A DNA stretch of 64,000 nucleotides, taken from DATKQJ01 sp035534295. Lineage in GTDB: Bacteria; Chloroflexota; Dormibacteria; Dormibacterales; Dormibacteraceae. Below, in pieces: positions 41,677 to 50,460 of this stretch (positions within the stretch are counted from its first letter, which is position 1; each line of letters starts with the position of its first letter). The DNA is taken from NCBI GenBank assembly GCA_035534295.1, contig DATLSE010000022.1, forward strand, positions 1-64,000, written 5' to 3'. The notes beneath the pieces are model-generated. The model did not search any database. It was not told where the DNA came from and worked only from the letters and a program-made list of their open reading frames with translations. The position numbers and the translations under genes are program-made.

Positions 41677-42600
41677 TCAGCCCCCGAACGCCACCGATTC
41701 GCCAACCCCGTGAGCTCCGGCCTCGAGGAGGACTGCGTGCGCGGCCGCGATGTCCCACAGGGCCAGGCCGTGGGATTCGAAGATGAGCGGCGCGGGCCCC
41801 TCCGGCACCAGATCCAGCCCAGCTAGGACCCCGCCCAACTCCAAAGCGCGCTCGACGCTGTAATCGGCGAGCAGCAGGTCGCCGCTCTCAAGCTCGGCGG
41901 TGGCGCGCTGATCGACCACGATGGCGCGCGCCCGGTGCACGAGATCAGCGGGAAGCTCACGCCGATTCGGGTAGTTGGATCCGGCTGCGATCACCAGCGT
42001 TTGGGCTCCGATCCAGTCCGACTCAAGCACGGGCTCCCGCGCGGTCGTCATGGTCACCACCACATCGCAGCCCTCGACGCAGGCGCGCGCGCTATCCACA
42101 GCCCGTGCTCCGTGGCGCCCAGCAAATGCCTCACGCCGGCCCTGGTCGCGGCCGTAAACGCGCAGCTCGGCGATCTGCAGCACCTCGCGCAAGGCATCGA
42201 TCTGCGTTCCCGCCTGCTTTCCGGTCCCGATCACGCCGACGCTCAGCGGGCCCGCCGGCGCCAGTGCCCGCGCCGCGACCGCGCTCGCCGCGCCCGTGCG
42301 CAGGGCGCCCAGGTGATCGGCTTCGATCAGCCCCGAGAGGCTCCCGTCGGGCCCGTAGAGGAGAACTACGAAGCGCGCCCGCCCGGCCATGACCGAGTAG
42401 GTCTTGAGCCCGAAGACGCCTGCGGTGGCCCAGCTCGCCGACATTACGTTGAGGACGCCGGAGGCAGGAAACACGCGCCGCCGCGGCTGATTTTGCGCCA
42501 GCTCTCGGCCCAGATCCGCCGTGGCGGCGGCCACCGCCTCGATCACCTGGCCCATGCTGGCCAGGGCGCGGACCTCGTCTTCACGCAAGAGAACGGCCAT
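41677..42600 (-). CDS. ornithine cyclodeaminase / mu-crystallin family protein
   Basis: 307 residues. MAVLLREDEVRALASMGQVI is the family N-terminus; the substrate region GVFGLKTYS carries the conserved Lys. The cofactor site is GVIGTGKQAGTQIDAL and DQRATAELESGDL follows. Members include ornithine cyclodeaminase, ketimine reductases and alanine/lysine-type dehydrogenases, so the exact reaction is open. ATG 42600 is only 18 bases from the divergent homoserine dehydrogenase start. Confidence 0.88.
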   Translation of the reverse strand: MAVLLREDEVRALASMGQVIEAVAAATADLGRELAQNQPRRRVFPASGVLNVMSASWATAGVFGLKTYSVMAGRARFVVLLYGPDGSLSGLIEADHLGALRTGAASAVAARALAPAGPLSVGVIGTGKQAGTQIDALREVLQIAELRVYGRDQGRREAFAGRHGARAVDSARACVEGCDVVVTMTTAREPVLESDWIGAQTLVIAAGSNYPNRRELPADLVHRARAIVVDQRATAELESGDLLLADYSVERALELGGVLAGLDLVPEGPAPLIFESHGLALWDIAAAHAVLLEAGAHGVGESVAFGG

Positions 42601-42618
42601 CGCCACCAGAATAAGCAC

Positions 42619-43911
42619 GTGCGTGATCAAAGTGCCCTTCGCATCGGACTCATCGGACTCGGCACGGTCGGATCCCAGGTGGCCGACCGGCTGTTGCAGC
42701 GGGGCGACCAACTTCGGCGCCGGGCCGGCGTCGACCTCTGCCTGCGCCGGGTCCTGGTCCGCGACCTGACCCGGCCGCGCCAGATCACGTTGCCTGCGGG
42801 CATGCTCACAGATCGCCCCGAGGAGGTGCTGGACGATCCCGAGATCGACGTAGTGATGGAGCTCGCTGGGGGTGAGGAGCCGGCCCGAAGCTACCTCGAG
42901 CGGGCGCTTCTGGGGGGCAAGCACGTGATCACGGCCAACAAGGTGGTCATGGCCAAACACGGGGCGGCGCTGCTCCAACTCGCCGGTGAGCGCGACCTCG
43001 ACGTTTACTTCGAGGCCGCCGTGGGGGGCGGAATCCCGCTCATCAGCACCTTCAAGGTGGACCTACTCGCCAACGACATCGAGCGCATAGCAGCGGTCAT
43101 CAACGGGACCACCAACTTCGTCCTGGGCCGGATGTCCGAGGCCGGATTGACGCTCGCCGATGCGGTTGGCGAGGCCCAGGCTCGAGGCTTTGCCGAGGCC
43201 GACCCCCGCGACGATATCGGCGGCTTCGACGCCACCTACAAGCTGGCCATCATGTCCTCGATCGCCTTTGGGGTCACCGTCCACCCCGATCAGGTCTATC
43301 GCGAGGGGATCGATGGCATCGAGCCCGTCGATTTTCTCTACGCCCGTGAGATGGGATGCACACTCAAGCTCCTGGCCTATTCCGCCCGCCACGCCGACGG
43401 TCGCATCGAGGCCCGCGTCCATCCGGTCCTGGTCGGTTTCGGACATCCCCTGGGCCGCGTCGAGGGGGCGGCTAACGCGGTCTATGTCGAGGGCGATCTG
43501 GTGGGCCAGGTTCTGCTCGAGGGCCTGGGCGCCGGCGGCCGTCCCACGGCGTCAGCCGTGGTCGGAGATCTGATCGATCTGGCCCGCTCGATCCGGCGCC
43601 AGGTCCAGATCCGGCCGGCACCAGAGATCGATGGGGCCGCCGTGGTGGTGGCCATGGATGAGGTCACCACCAAGGGCTATTTTCGCAGTCGGGTCCTGGA
43701 CCAGCCCGGGGTCCTTGCCCGCATCGCCCAGGTGTTCGGAGAGGAGGGCGTGAGCATCGCCACGGCCACCCAGCGCGATGCGACCGAGGGCACGGCTGAG
43801 TTCGTGGTCACGACCCACCCGGCTCCTGACGCCGCGCTGCGGCGCACCCGCGATCGTCTGAATCGCCTGGACGTGGTGATCGGGGTCCGTGCATTTTTAA
43901 GGGTGATGTAG
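42619..43911 (+). CDS. hom: homoserine dehydrogenase
   Basis: 430 residues with three parts. The NAD(P) domain is RIGLIGLGTVGSQ with ITANK. The catalytic domain carries EAAVGGGIPLIS, NGTTNFVLGRM and EAQARGFAEADPRDDIGGFDA. A C-terminal ACT domain starts near FRSRVLDQPGVLARIAQVFG and predicts feedback control by threonine. It converts aspartate semialdehyde to homoserine. GTG 42619 gives the normal N-terminus; no strong RBS is visible. First gene of hom-thrC-thrB-lysC. Confidence 0.95.
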   Translation: MRDQSALRIGLIGLGTVGSQVADRLLQRGDQLRRRAGVDLCLRRVLVRDLTRPRQITLPAGMLTDRPEEVLDDPEIDVVMELAGGEEPARSYLERALLGGKHVITANKVVMAKHGAALLQLAGERDLDVYFEAAVGGGIPLISTFKVDLLANDIERIAAVINGTTNFVLGRMSEAGLTLADAVGEAQARGFAEADPRDDIGGFDATYKLAIMSSIAFGVTVHPDQVYREGIDGIEPVDFLYAREMGCTLKLLAYSARHADGRIEARVHPVLVGFGHPLGRVEGAANAVYVEGDLVGQVLLEGLGAGGRPTASAVVGDLIDLARSIRRQVQIRPAPEIDGAAVVVAMDEVTTKGYFRSRVLDQPGVLARIAQVFGEEGVSIATATQRDATEGTAEFVVTTHPAPDAALRRTRDRLNRLDVVIGVRAFLRVM

Positions 43912-43912
43912 C

Positions 43913-44959
43913 TTGGGCGTCATCGGGCGCTGGCGCGATCGCCTGCCGAGCATCACCGAGCACACGCCGATCGTGGACCTGCACGAGGGCGACACCCCGC
44001 TTGTGCGCAGCGCCCACATCGGCCCCGAGCTGGGGATCGCCCGGCTCTTTTTTAAGTACGAGGGCCTAAATCCGACCGGCTCGTTCAAGGATCGAGGCAT
44101 GGTCGTGGCCGTGGCCAAGGCCATGGAGCAAGGTGCCCGGGTCCTGGTCTGCGCCTCAACCGGCAATACCTCGGCCTCTGCCGCCGCCTACGCCGCCAGC
44201 CAGTCGCTGCGCGCCATCGTCGTGGTTCCAGACGGGGAGATCGCTCTCAACAAGCTGGCCCAGGCGCTTATGTACGGGGCGCGCGTGGTCCAGATACGAG
44301 GCAATTTCGACGACGCCTTGCGCACCGTGCGCCAGCTCGCCGACGACTATCCGGTGGCCCTGGTCAACTCGGTCAACCCGCATCGGCTCGAGGGCCAGAA
44401 GACCGCGGCCTTCGAGATCGTGGAGGTGCTGGGCGATGCGCCCGACTACCTGGTTCTGCCCGTGGGTAACGCGGGCAACATCACCGCCTACTGGAGGGGC
44501 TTCAAAGAGGATCGCGCCGCCGGCCGCACCAGCCTGCTGCCCCGCATGATCGGCGCCCAGGCTGAGGGAGCAGCTCCAATTGTGGCCGGACGCGTGATCG
44601 ACGAGCCGCGCACGGTAGCGAGCGCAATCAGGATCGGCAACCCGGCCAGCTGGGAGGGCGCGACCAGCGCCCGCGATGAGTCCGGGGGGCTCATCGACGC
44701 GGTCTCCGACAGCGAGATCCTGCAGGCCCAGGTGCTGCTCGCCACGCGCGAGGGACTCTTCGCCGAGCCCGCCTCGGTCGCCCCGCTGGCCCTGCTGATC
44801 CGGCTGGCGCGGGCCGGGCGGATCGAGGGCGGCGCCACCGTGGTGGTGGTTTTGACCGGCAACGGGCTGAAGGATCCTGAGGCGGCACTGCACAACGTCG
44901 AGCCTCCCATCGTCCTCGACGGAGACGCGCGGGCGATGGCCAAGGCGCTCAAGCTCTAG
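43913..44959 (+). CDS. thrC: threonine synthase
   Basis: 348-residue PLP enzyme converting phosphohomoserine to threonine. The PLP lysine is in NPTGSFKDRGM; STGNTSASAAAYA is the substrate loop and LPVGNAGNITAY the phosphate-binding Gly loop. The size matches the short, AdoMet-independent bacterial form. TTG start follows the hom stop by one base, with AGGGTG upstream. Confidence 0.95.
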   Translation: MGVIGRWRDRLPSITEHTPIVDLHEGDTPLVRSAHIGPELGIARLFFKYEGLNPTGSFKDRGMVVAVAKAMEQGARVLVCASTGNTSASAAAYAASQSLRAIVVVPDGEIALNKLAQALMYGARVVQIRGNFDDALRTVRQLADDYPVALVNSVNPHRLEGQKTAAFEIVEVLGDAPDYLVLPVGNAGNITAYWRGFKEDRAAGRTSLLPRMIGAQAEGAAPIVAGRVIDEPRTVASAIRIGNPASWEGATSARDESGGLIDAVSDSEILQAQVLLATREGLFAEPASVAPLALLIRLARAGRIEGGATVVVVLTGNGLKDPEAALHNVEPPIVLDGDARAMAKALKL

Positions 44960-44974
44960 GCGGCGGATGATCCG

Positions 44975-45778
44975 GTGAAGATCCGCGTCCCCGCCTCGAT
45001 CGCCAACATCGGCCCCGGCTTTGACGTGCTCGCGATGGCCGTGGACTTATGGCTCGAAGTCGAGGCTGAACCGTCCGACCAGCCCCACTGGCGCTTTCAG
45101 GGTGAGGGGGCGGAGTATCTGGGAGCTACGCCCAATCCCCTCTCCGCCCTGAGCTGGCGCGGTGAGGTGCGGTGCGATATTCCGATGGGGGTGGGTCTCG
45201 GCAGCAGTGCCGCCGCCCGCCTGGCGGCCGCCGTCCTGCGCGGCGAGCTGGACCCTCTGGGTTCGGCCAGCGCCGAGGAGGGTCATCCCGACAACGCCGC
45301 CGCCGCCTGGTCGGGCGGGGTGGTGATGGTGATCGAGGGCCAGGTCCATCGGTTGCCTGCGGCCGAGCTTGAGTTGGCCCTGCTGGTGGCCACCCTCCCC
45401 CTGCCCACAGAGCAGGCGCGCGCGGCCCTACCTGCCACCGTCCCGCACCCCGACGCTGTGTTCAATGCGGCCCGGCTGGGGCTGCTCATTCACGCCCTCG
45501 ACGGACGGCACTATGAGCTCCTGGACGCCGCCACCCAGGACCGTCTGCACCAGCCCTACCGCGAGCATCTCTATCCCTTCACGGCAGCCGCGATGGCGGC
45601 CGCGAGGGCCGCCGGGGCCCTGGGTAGCGCTGTCTGTGGTGCCGGGCCCAGTGTCTTCGCCTTCTGCCGTCCCGGCGAGGGCGAGCGTATAGCGCAGGCC
45701 ATGGCGGATGCCGCGCCCGGGCGCGGACGACCCCTGGCGACTCAGATCAGTCCCCAGGGGCTCCAGGTCTGGCCGTGA
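44975..45778 (+). CDS. thrB: homoserine kinase
   Basis: GHMP-family kinase, 267 residues, shorter than the usual 290-320. N-terminal VPASIANIGPGFDVLAMAV and ATP loop PMGVGLGSSAA are clear, and the third GHMP motif is VCGAGPSVFAF. The reduction is mostly in the linker between the ATP loop and the C-terminal domain. It phosphorylates homoserine for threonine synthase. GTG start 16 bases after thrC; its TGA overlaps the aspartate kinase GTG. Confidence 0.93.
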   Translation: MKIRVPASIANIGPGFDVLAMAVDLWLEVEAEPSDQPHWRFQGEGAEYLGATPNPLSALSWRGEVRCDIPMGVGLGSSAAARLAAAVLRGELDPLGSASAEEGHPDNAAAAWSGGVVMVIEGQVHRLPAAELELALLVATLPLPTEQARAALPATVPHPDAVFNAARLGLLIHALDGRHYELLDAATQDRLHQPYREHLYPFTAAAMAAARAAGALGSAVCGAGPSVFAFCRPGEGERIAQAMADAAPGRGRPLATQISPQGLQVWP

Positions 45779-46992
45779 TAGTGCAAAAGTACGGTGGCAC
45801 CTCGCTGGCCACGCCGGCGCGCGTACGCCGGGTGGCCAGGCGCATTGCGAGCCAGGTGGCGGCGGGCGAACAGGTGGTTGCGGTGGTCTCGGCCATGGGG
45901 CACACCACCGACCGATTGATCGGACTTGCGCACCGGGTAAACCCCGATCCTCCAGCCCGCGAGCTCGACATGCTCATCGCCAACGGCGAGACGATAAGTG
46001 CCCCGCTCGTCGCCATGTGCCTACAGGGTCTGGGGGTCGACGCCATCTCGCTCACCGGTCCCCAGGCGGGAATCCGCACCAGCCAGCACCACTCACGCGC
46101 CCGCATCCACGAGATCGACCCCGCTCGCATCAATCAATGCCTGGAGCGGGGGCAGGTGGTGGTGGTCGCCGGCTTCCAGGGCGCCACTGAAGAGGGCGAG
46201 ATCACCACTTTGGGCCGGGGCGCGAGTGATCTCACCGCAGTCGCTCTGGCCGCAGCCCTCAAGGCACGTTCCTGCGAGATCCTGACCGACGTCGACGGCA
46301 TCCTGACCGCCGACCCCCGGGTCGTTCCCGATGCCCGCCTGCTCCACTACGTCACCTATGAGGAGATTCTCGAGATGGCCGCGGTGGGGGCCCGGGTGAT
46401 GCAGCCGCGATCGGTCGAGATCGGTCAGCTGTACGGCGTTCCCATCCACGTGCGATCGTCGTTCCACATGCGTCCGGGTACCATGATCGTGGCTCAGGTC
46501 CCGATGGAAAATCGAAATCGCGTCCGCGGAGTTGCGCACGAGAACGAGGTCGCCAAGATCACGGTCCTGGAGGTGCCCGATCGCCCCGGCATCGCCGCCT
46601 CCATCTTCCAGGTCCTGGCCGAGCACAGCGTATCGGTGGACGTGATCGTTCAGAACGTGTCCAGCGGTGGGAAGACAGACCTCACCTTCACCGTCGGTGA
46701 GGCCGACCTCAAGCGGGCGGTGGCCCTGGTGAACCCGGTGGCGGCTGAGATCGGGGCCAAAGGGGTGAGCCAGGCCGGCGGCCTGGCCAAGGTCTCAATC
46801 GTGGGCACCGGCATGCTCGGTACTCCCGGCATCGCCGCCACCATGTTCACCACCCTGGCGGCCGAGAAGGTCAACATCGAGATGATCAGCACCTCAGAGA
46901 TTCGAATCACCTGCATCGTCGGCCGGACCGAGGTGGCGCGCGCGGTGAGAGCGCTGCACAGCGCCTTTCAGCTCGACCAGGTCACAGCCTAG
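45775..46992 (+). CDS. lysC: aspartate kinase
   Basis: 405 residues. Amino-acid kinase domain opens VQKYGGTSL and includes TLGRGASDLTAVALA, CEILTDVDGILTADPR and the MAAVGARVMQPRSVE segment. Two C-terminal ACT domains (ITVLEVPDRPGIAASIFQVL and VSIVGTGMLGTPGIAATMF) predict allosteric inhibition by lysine and/or threonine. GTG overlaps the thrB stop (GTGA). Commits aspartate to threonine, methionine and lysine; no asd gene is nearby. Confidence 0.95.
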   Translation: MIVQKYGGTSLATPARVRRVARRIASQVAAGEQVVAVVSAMGHTTDRLIGLAHRVNPDPPARELDMLIANGETISAPLVAMCLQGLGVDAISLTGPQAGIRTSQHHSRARIHEIDPARINQCLERGQVVVVAGFQGATEEGEITTLGRGASDLTAVALAAALKARSCEILTDVDGILTADPRVVPDARLLHYVTYEEILEMAAVGARVMQPRSVEIGQLYGVPIHVRSSFHMRPGTMIVAQVPMENRNRVRGVAHENEVAKITVLEVPDRPGIAASIFQVLAEHSVSVDVIVQNVSSGGKTDLTFTVGEADLKRAVALVNPVAAEIGAKGVSQAGGLAKVSIVGTGMLGTPGIAATMFTTLAAEKVNIEMISTSEIRITCIVGRTEVARAVRALHSAFQLDQVTA

Positions 46993-48006
46993 GTGTCGGT
47001 CAACGTGGCCCTGGTCGGCCCCATCGGGGCCGGCAAGACCTCCCTGTTCAACGCCCTCACCGGCGGCCGGGGGGCCGACGGCATGGGCATGGTCGACGTG
47101 CCTGACCAGAGGTTGGGCCGGCTGGCGACGGCCGTTCATCCACGCCGGGTGGTGGCCGCCCAGGTCCGGGTGATCGACGCGCCCCCGGGGTCGCGCGCCC
47201 AGCGCATCGCCGCCGCGCGGGAGGCTGACGTGGTGATCAAGGTGGTCCGCGGCTTTGGACCCGAACCTGATCCCGCCGGCGACCTCGAGGAGATCGAGTT
47301 GGACATGGTTCTGACCGATCTGGCCACGGTTGAGAGGCGGCTCGAACTGCTCGCCCGCGAGCAGCGCGGCGGCCGCCGGGAGGGGGCCGCCGAGATGGTC
47401 ACGCTGGAGCGGGCGCGGGTCCATCTGGGCGAGGGGCAAGGCCTGCGCTCCCTGGCCGTCGACGCCGAGACGCGATCGCATCTGGATCCGCTATTCGCGG
47501 TCAGCCTCAAGCCCTCGGTTGTGGTCGCCAACGTGGGCGACAGCCTGCTTCCAGACGGCGGAGAGCTGGCCCAGAGGGTGCAACGCCTGGCCGGCGAGCG
47601 GGGGCTGCAATCCCTTCCCCTGAGCGCCAAGCTCGAGCTCGAGCTCGGCGACCTCGATCCCGCCGACGCGACCGAGATGCGTGCCACCTTCGGGCTCTTG
47701 GAATCTCCTCTGGGTGGTCTGACCAGGGCCGTCTGGGCGGCCGGCGGTCTGATCACGTTCTTCACTGCCGGGGAGCCTGAGGTTCGGGCCTGGCCCTGCG
47801 CCGACCAGGCGCCTGCGGCTCAGGCCGCGGGAGTGATTCATTCCGACTTCGAGCGCAGCTTTATTCGGGCCGAGGTGACCTCGGTCGACGAACTCGTCGA
47901 GTCCGGATCGATGGAGGCGCTACGCGGTCAGGGACGGCTGCGCATCGAGGGCCGTGACTACCGCGTCCGGGACGGCGACGTCGTCTTCTTCCGGGTCGGG
48001 CGCTGA
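46993..48006 (+). CDS. YchF/OBG-type nucleotide-binding GTPase-family protein
   Basis: 337 residues. P-loop GPIGAGKTSLFNALTG, switch DAPPG, base-specificity region ANVGD where YchF proteins usually have NxxE, and a C-terminal TGS domain (FFTAGEPEVRAWPC, AAGVIHSDFERSFIRAEV, YRVRDGDVVFFRVG). The central coiled-coil region is shorter than in E. coli YchF. The family hydrolyses ATP and associates with ribosomes. GTG directly abuts the lysC stop, placing a translation/stress factor in the threonine operon. Confidence 0.87.
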   Translation: MSVNVALVGPIGAGKTSLFNALTGGRGADGMGMVDVPDQRLGRLATAVHPRRVVAAQVRVIDAPPGSRAQRIAAAREADVVIKVVRGFGPEPDPAGDLEEIELDMVLTDLATVERRLELLAREQRGGRREGAAEMVTLERARVHLGEGQGLRSLAVDAETRSHLDPLFAVSLKPSVVVANVGDSLLPDGGELAQRVQRLAGERGLQSLPLSAKLELELGDLDPADATEMRATFGLLESPLGGLTRAVWAAGGLITFFTAGEPEVRAWPCADQAPAAQAAGVIHSDFERSFIRAEVTSVDELVESGSMEALRGQGRLRIEGRDYRVRDGDVVFFRVGR

Positions 48007-48020
48007 GATCGGAGCCCGCG

Positions 48021-48518
48021 CTAGTCGAAGCCGAAGGCCTGGCGTGTGCGCCGGCCCAGGAGTCTGACCAGGACTGGGAGTCCGACCAGGATCAGCGACC
48101 AGAGGGCGGCCAGTACGATGGCGGTGATCCAGCCGCGTCGCCGACCGCCTCGGAGGTCATAGAAGACCAGGCCGTGAAGTCCGGCCAGGATCACCGCGAT
48201 CGCGATCAGGACGGCGCTGTAGATGGCCGCATCAGCCGCCGATCCTCCGACGCCTGCCGCCAGCCTGGCTCTGCCCGCTGCATTCAGAACCACCGCCAGA
48301 GCCGACGTCGCCCAGACCAGGAGGAAGATGGAGGCCAGGGCAAAAAACCACGGCGTCGTCCCCAGGACCTGGCCCGGCTGCGGGCGCGATGGGGGGGCGA
48401 CGGCCGGGGTGGAGGAGGGGTCCCAGCGCGGGGCGTCGCACATCTCGCAGCGGGAGGCGTCCCGCTTCATCGAAGCTCCGCACTCGATACAGAATTCGTG
48501 CTCCCGCTCACCCGTCAT
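48021..48518 (-). CDS. zinc-ribbon membrane protein
   Basis: 165 residues. Near the N-terminus are two Cys pairs, CIECG and CEMC, forming a zinc ribbon, followed by a Pro-rich linker and about four hydrophobic helices. No further domain is recognised. ATG 48518 puts the ribbon close to the start; the in-frame region upstream is Arg/Pro-rich. Convergent with the YchF-like gene. Possibly a small membrane sensor or DUF-type protein; function unknown. Confidence 0.65.
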   Translation of the reverse strand: MTGEREHEFCIECGASMKRDASRCEMCDAPRWDPSSTPAVAPPSRPQPGQVLGTTPWFFALASIFLLVWATSALAVVLNAAGRARLAAGVGGSAADAAIYSAVLIAIAVILAGLHGLVFYDLRGGRRRGWITAIVLAALWSLILVGLPVLVRLLGRRTRQAFGFD

Positions 48519-48825
48519 GCTCCGATTATGGCCGTGCCGAGCTGGCTCGGACCGAAAGCCGGCCTGGCGCTGGTAACCTAGGGTCCGATCCCCAAGCTCG
48601 GATCGCGGCACGGCGCATGGCGATGGATGGGGAAGTTGTATGGGAGGAGGGTCCGTTGCTCGCAGGGTTCGAGCCCGGCCTCCCATCGCGTGTCCCGGAG
48701 GTGACGCTGGTTGAGGACCCGCGGCGGGCCGGTTAAGGGTTGATGGGCCGAGCCCTGGGGACGGTACGCGTCTGAGTTCCAAGGGCACCGTTCCCCTCGA
48801 GGCCAGCTCGACCCGCCGGGATCCA
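48519..48825. other. divergent intergenic region
   Basis: About 307 bases between two membrane-protein genes. A possible 39-codon ORF (48617-48736, opening MAMDGEVVWEEG) is protein-like but has no relatives that I recognise. TGGGAGG (48641-48647) can pair with CCTCCCA (48679-48685) around a GGG-TTCGAG-CCC hairpin; it resembles a tRNA acceptor/T-arm but is too short for a tRNA. Confidence 0.4.
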
Positions 48826-50235
48826 ATGTCCGTCAGGCCCCGCTCCGGTTCCACCGCGGCCTGGGCGCTGGGCGGGGCCGCTCTTTTGCTGGTCGCATTC
48901 GCCTTCCGTCCCGTGGTCGAGGGCGATGGGGTGAGCAGCTTCGCCTACCTGCACGCGCTCTGGGTGGACCACGGCCTCAATGTGGGCCGCGTCTTCCTGG
49001 CCGCCGAGCGCGCGCACGTGAGCCTGACCCCGTCCAATCTCGACGTGCGTACCAGTACCGGCCTCACCGCCGACTTCACGCCCCTTGGGGCCGCGCTTCT
49101 CAGCACTCCGTTCTATCTCGCCGCTCTGCTGGTGGATCGGAGCGGAGCGCCCATCTTCGCGCCCGGGTTCCAAGCCGCGTACACCGTGGCCTCGCTGTTT
49201 TACGGCCTGATCGGGCTGGTCCTGATCGCCTCCCTGGCGGCGGCGGTCACCCGCTCCCGGCGCGCCGCCCTGCTCGCCACAGCTGTGGCCCTGGGCGCGA
49301 CGCCGATGTTGTATTACCTCTTCCTCGAGCCCAGCTATACCCACACGTTCTCGGTCTTCGTCTGCGCTCTGTTCTTCCTTCTCTGGTGGCGGAGCGGGAC
49401 CGAGCGCGGCGCCCGGTCGTGGTTCGCCCTGGGTCTGCTGGGAGGATTCATGGGCGCGGTGCGATTTCAGGATGGGCCGCTGGCCGCAATCGCGCTCCTC
49501 GACGTGCGCCGCAGGGGCTGGGCGCCGCTCCTCTATCCGCTGGGCCTGGGGATAGGATTCGCCCCCCAGCTTGTGGTTGACCACACGCTCTTCGGCACCT
49601 GGCTTCCGCACCGCGCGCCCGCTGTCGGGGCGCCAGACCTGTGGCCCGGCCATTATCTGCAGGTCCTGATATCGAGCCACAACGGGCTCTTAGTCTGGAC
49701 CCCCGCCTTCGCCCTGGGCCTCCTCGGCCTGGCCCTGGTCGGCGATCGGCGGATCCGTCTCGCCGCCGTCATGGCCTTGCTGATCGAGATCGGGATCAGC
49801 GGAGCCCAGGCCGACTGGTGGGGCGGACACGTGTTCGGCATGAACCGGATGCTCGATCTGCTCCCCCTCTTCGCCGTCGGACTGGCCCAGCTCGCAGTTC
49901 GAGTGCCCTGGATCTGGAGCCGGATCGCCGCTGCCGGGCTGCTGCTCTGGAACCTGATCCTGATGGCCAATTTCGACTACGTCATCCGCACCGACCACAA
50001 CCCGGGCTACCTGGGCTTGCTCACGGGCCAGCTGCAGGCGCTGCCCGACGCACCCCGCGTGCTGCTCCGCGGAGGAGTCGGGCGGGCCCTGATTCTGTGG
50101 CCGCTGCTCAAACAGGGACCCAACCTTGGCTTTGGGCTCGCCCTCCTGCTCGCCGAGGCCGCGTGCGTGCTGGCGGCGGTGGTTGTGGCCACCCGGCTGT
50201 TGGGCGGCTCCGGGGCCCGCGACGCGCGCCAATAG
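48826..50235 (+). CDS. polytopic membrane protein, GT-C glycosyltransferase-like
   Basis: 469 residues with about eleven hydrophobic helices. The first extracytoplasmic loop has EGDGVSSFAYLHALWVDHG, an acidic patch in the place of the GT-C catalytic Asp/Glu. A conserved-looking QADWWGGHVFGMNRMLDLLP segment lies near residue 325. The layout resembles lipid-linked-sugar transferases of the PMT/ArnT/GT39 group, but no specific family is certain. ATG start; no operon partner upstream. A strong promoter begins just downstream for the next unit. Confidence 0.7.
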   Translation: MSVRPRSGSTAAWALGGAALLLVAFAFRPVVEGDGVSSFAYLHALWVDHGLNVGRVFLAAERAHVSLTPSNLDVRTSTGLTADFTPLGAALLSTPFYLAALLVDRSGAPIFAPGFQAAYTVASLFYGLIGLVLIASLAAAVTRSRRAALLATAVALGATPMLYYLFLEPSYTHTFSVFVCALFFLLWWRSGTERGARSWFALGLLGGFMGAVRFQDGPLAAIALLDVRRRGWAPLLYPLGLGIGFAPQLVVDHTLFGTWLPHRAPAVGAPDLWPGHYLQVLISSHNGLLVWTPAFALGLLGLALVGDRRIRLAAVMALLIEIGISGAQADWWGGHVFGMNRMLDLLPLFAVGLAQLAVRVPWIWSRIAAAGLLLWNLILMANFDYVIRTDHNPGYLGLLTGQLQALPDAPRVLLRGGVGRALILWPLLKQGPNLGFGLALLLAEAACVLAAVVVATRLLGGSGARDARQ

Positions 50236-50261
50236 GGAGCGCCTCAATCGGCTTTACGCGC

Positions 50262-50290
50262 TTGACTTGTCCCACATGGTGGGGTAGGCT
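50262..50290 (+). promoter_or_regulatory. promoter with operator-like palindrome in the spacer
   Basis: TTGACT (50262-50267) and TAGGCT (50285-50290) at 17-base spacing form one of the best promoters in the window. The spacer carries CCCAC-ATG-GTGGG (50271-50283), a perfect 5-bp inverted repeat exactly between the hexamers, the classic position for a repressor or a MerR-type activator. Transcription would start about 50297. Confidence 0.6.
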
Positions 50291-50294
50291 CCGT

Positions 50295-50433
50295 GGCGGG
50301 GCTCAACATGTCGTACCCAACGTCCTAGCACCTGAGACCCGCCCGAGCGGCAGGCAGGCGGCTTCAGCAACGTCTTAGACCACGTCCCAATTCCGACTAC
50401 CCATCGCCTGCCTGTGCGCACGGGGGCCCCGCC
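50295..50433 (+). ncRNA. candidate structured RNA or riboregulatory leader
   Basis: Starting at the predicted transcription start, GGCGGGGC (50295-50302) pairs perfectly with GCCCCGCC (50426-50433), closing a structure of about 139 nt. Nested inside, CAGGCAGGCG (50351-50360) pairs perfectly with CGCCTGCCTG (50405-50414). The sequence AACGTCCTAG (50319-50328) recurs as AACGTCTTAG (50369-50378) in the open regions. No SRP, 6S, tmRNA, TPP or other known consensus could be matched. The next gene starts 28 nt after the closing stem, so it may be its 5' leader rather than an independent RNA. Confidence 0.4.
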
Positions 50434-50460
50434 AGCACCCTGTTAGACTCGAAGACGCCC

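Noticed and set aside
48641..48685. tRNA-like acceptor/T-arm pairing
   Set aside because: Only 45 bases, no anticodon or D arm; at most a fossil or chance hairpin.
50331..50340. CTGAGA-like string recalling a TPP riboswitch
   Set aside because: The second conserved TPP block is absent and no thiamine gene follows.
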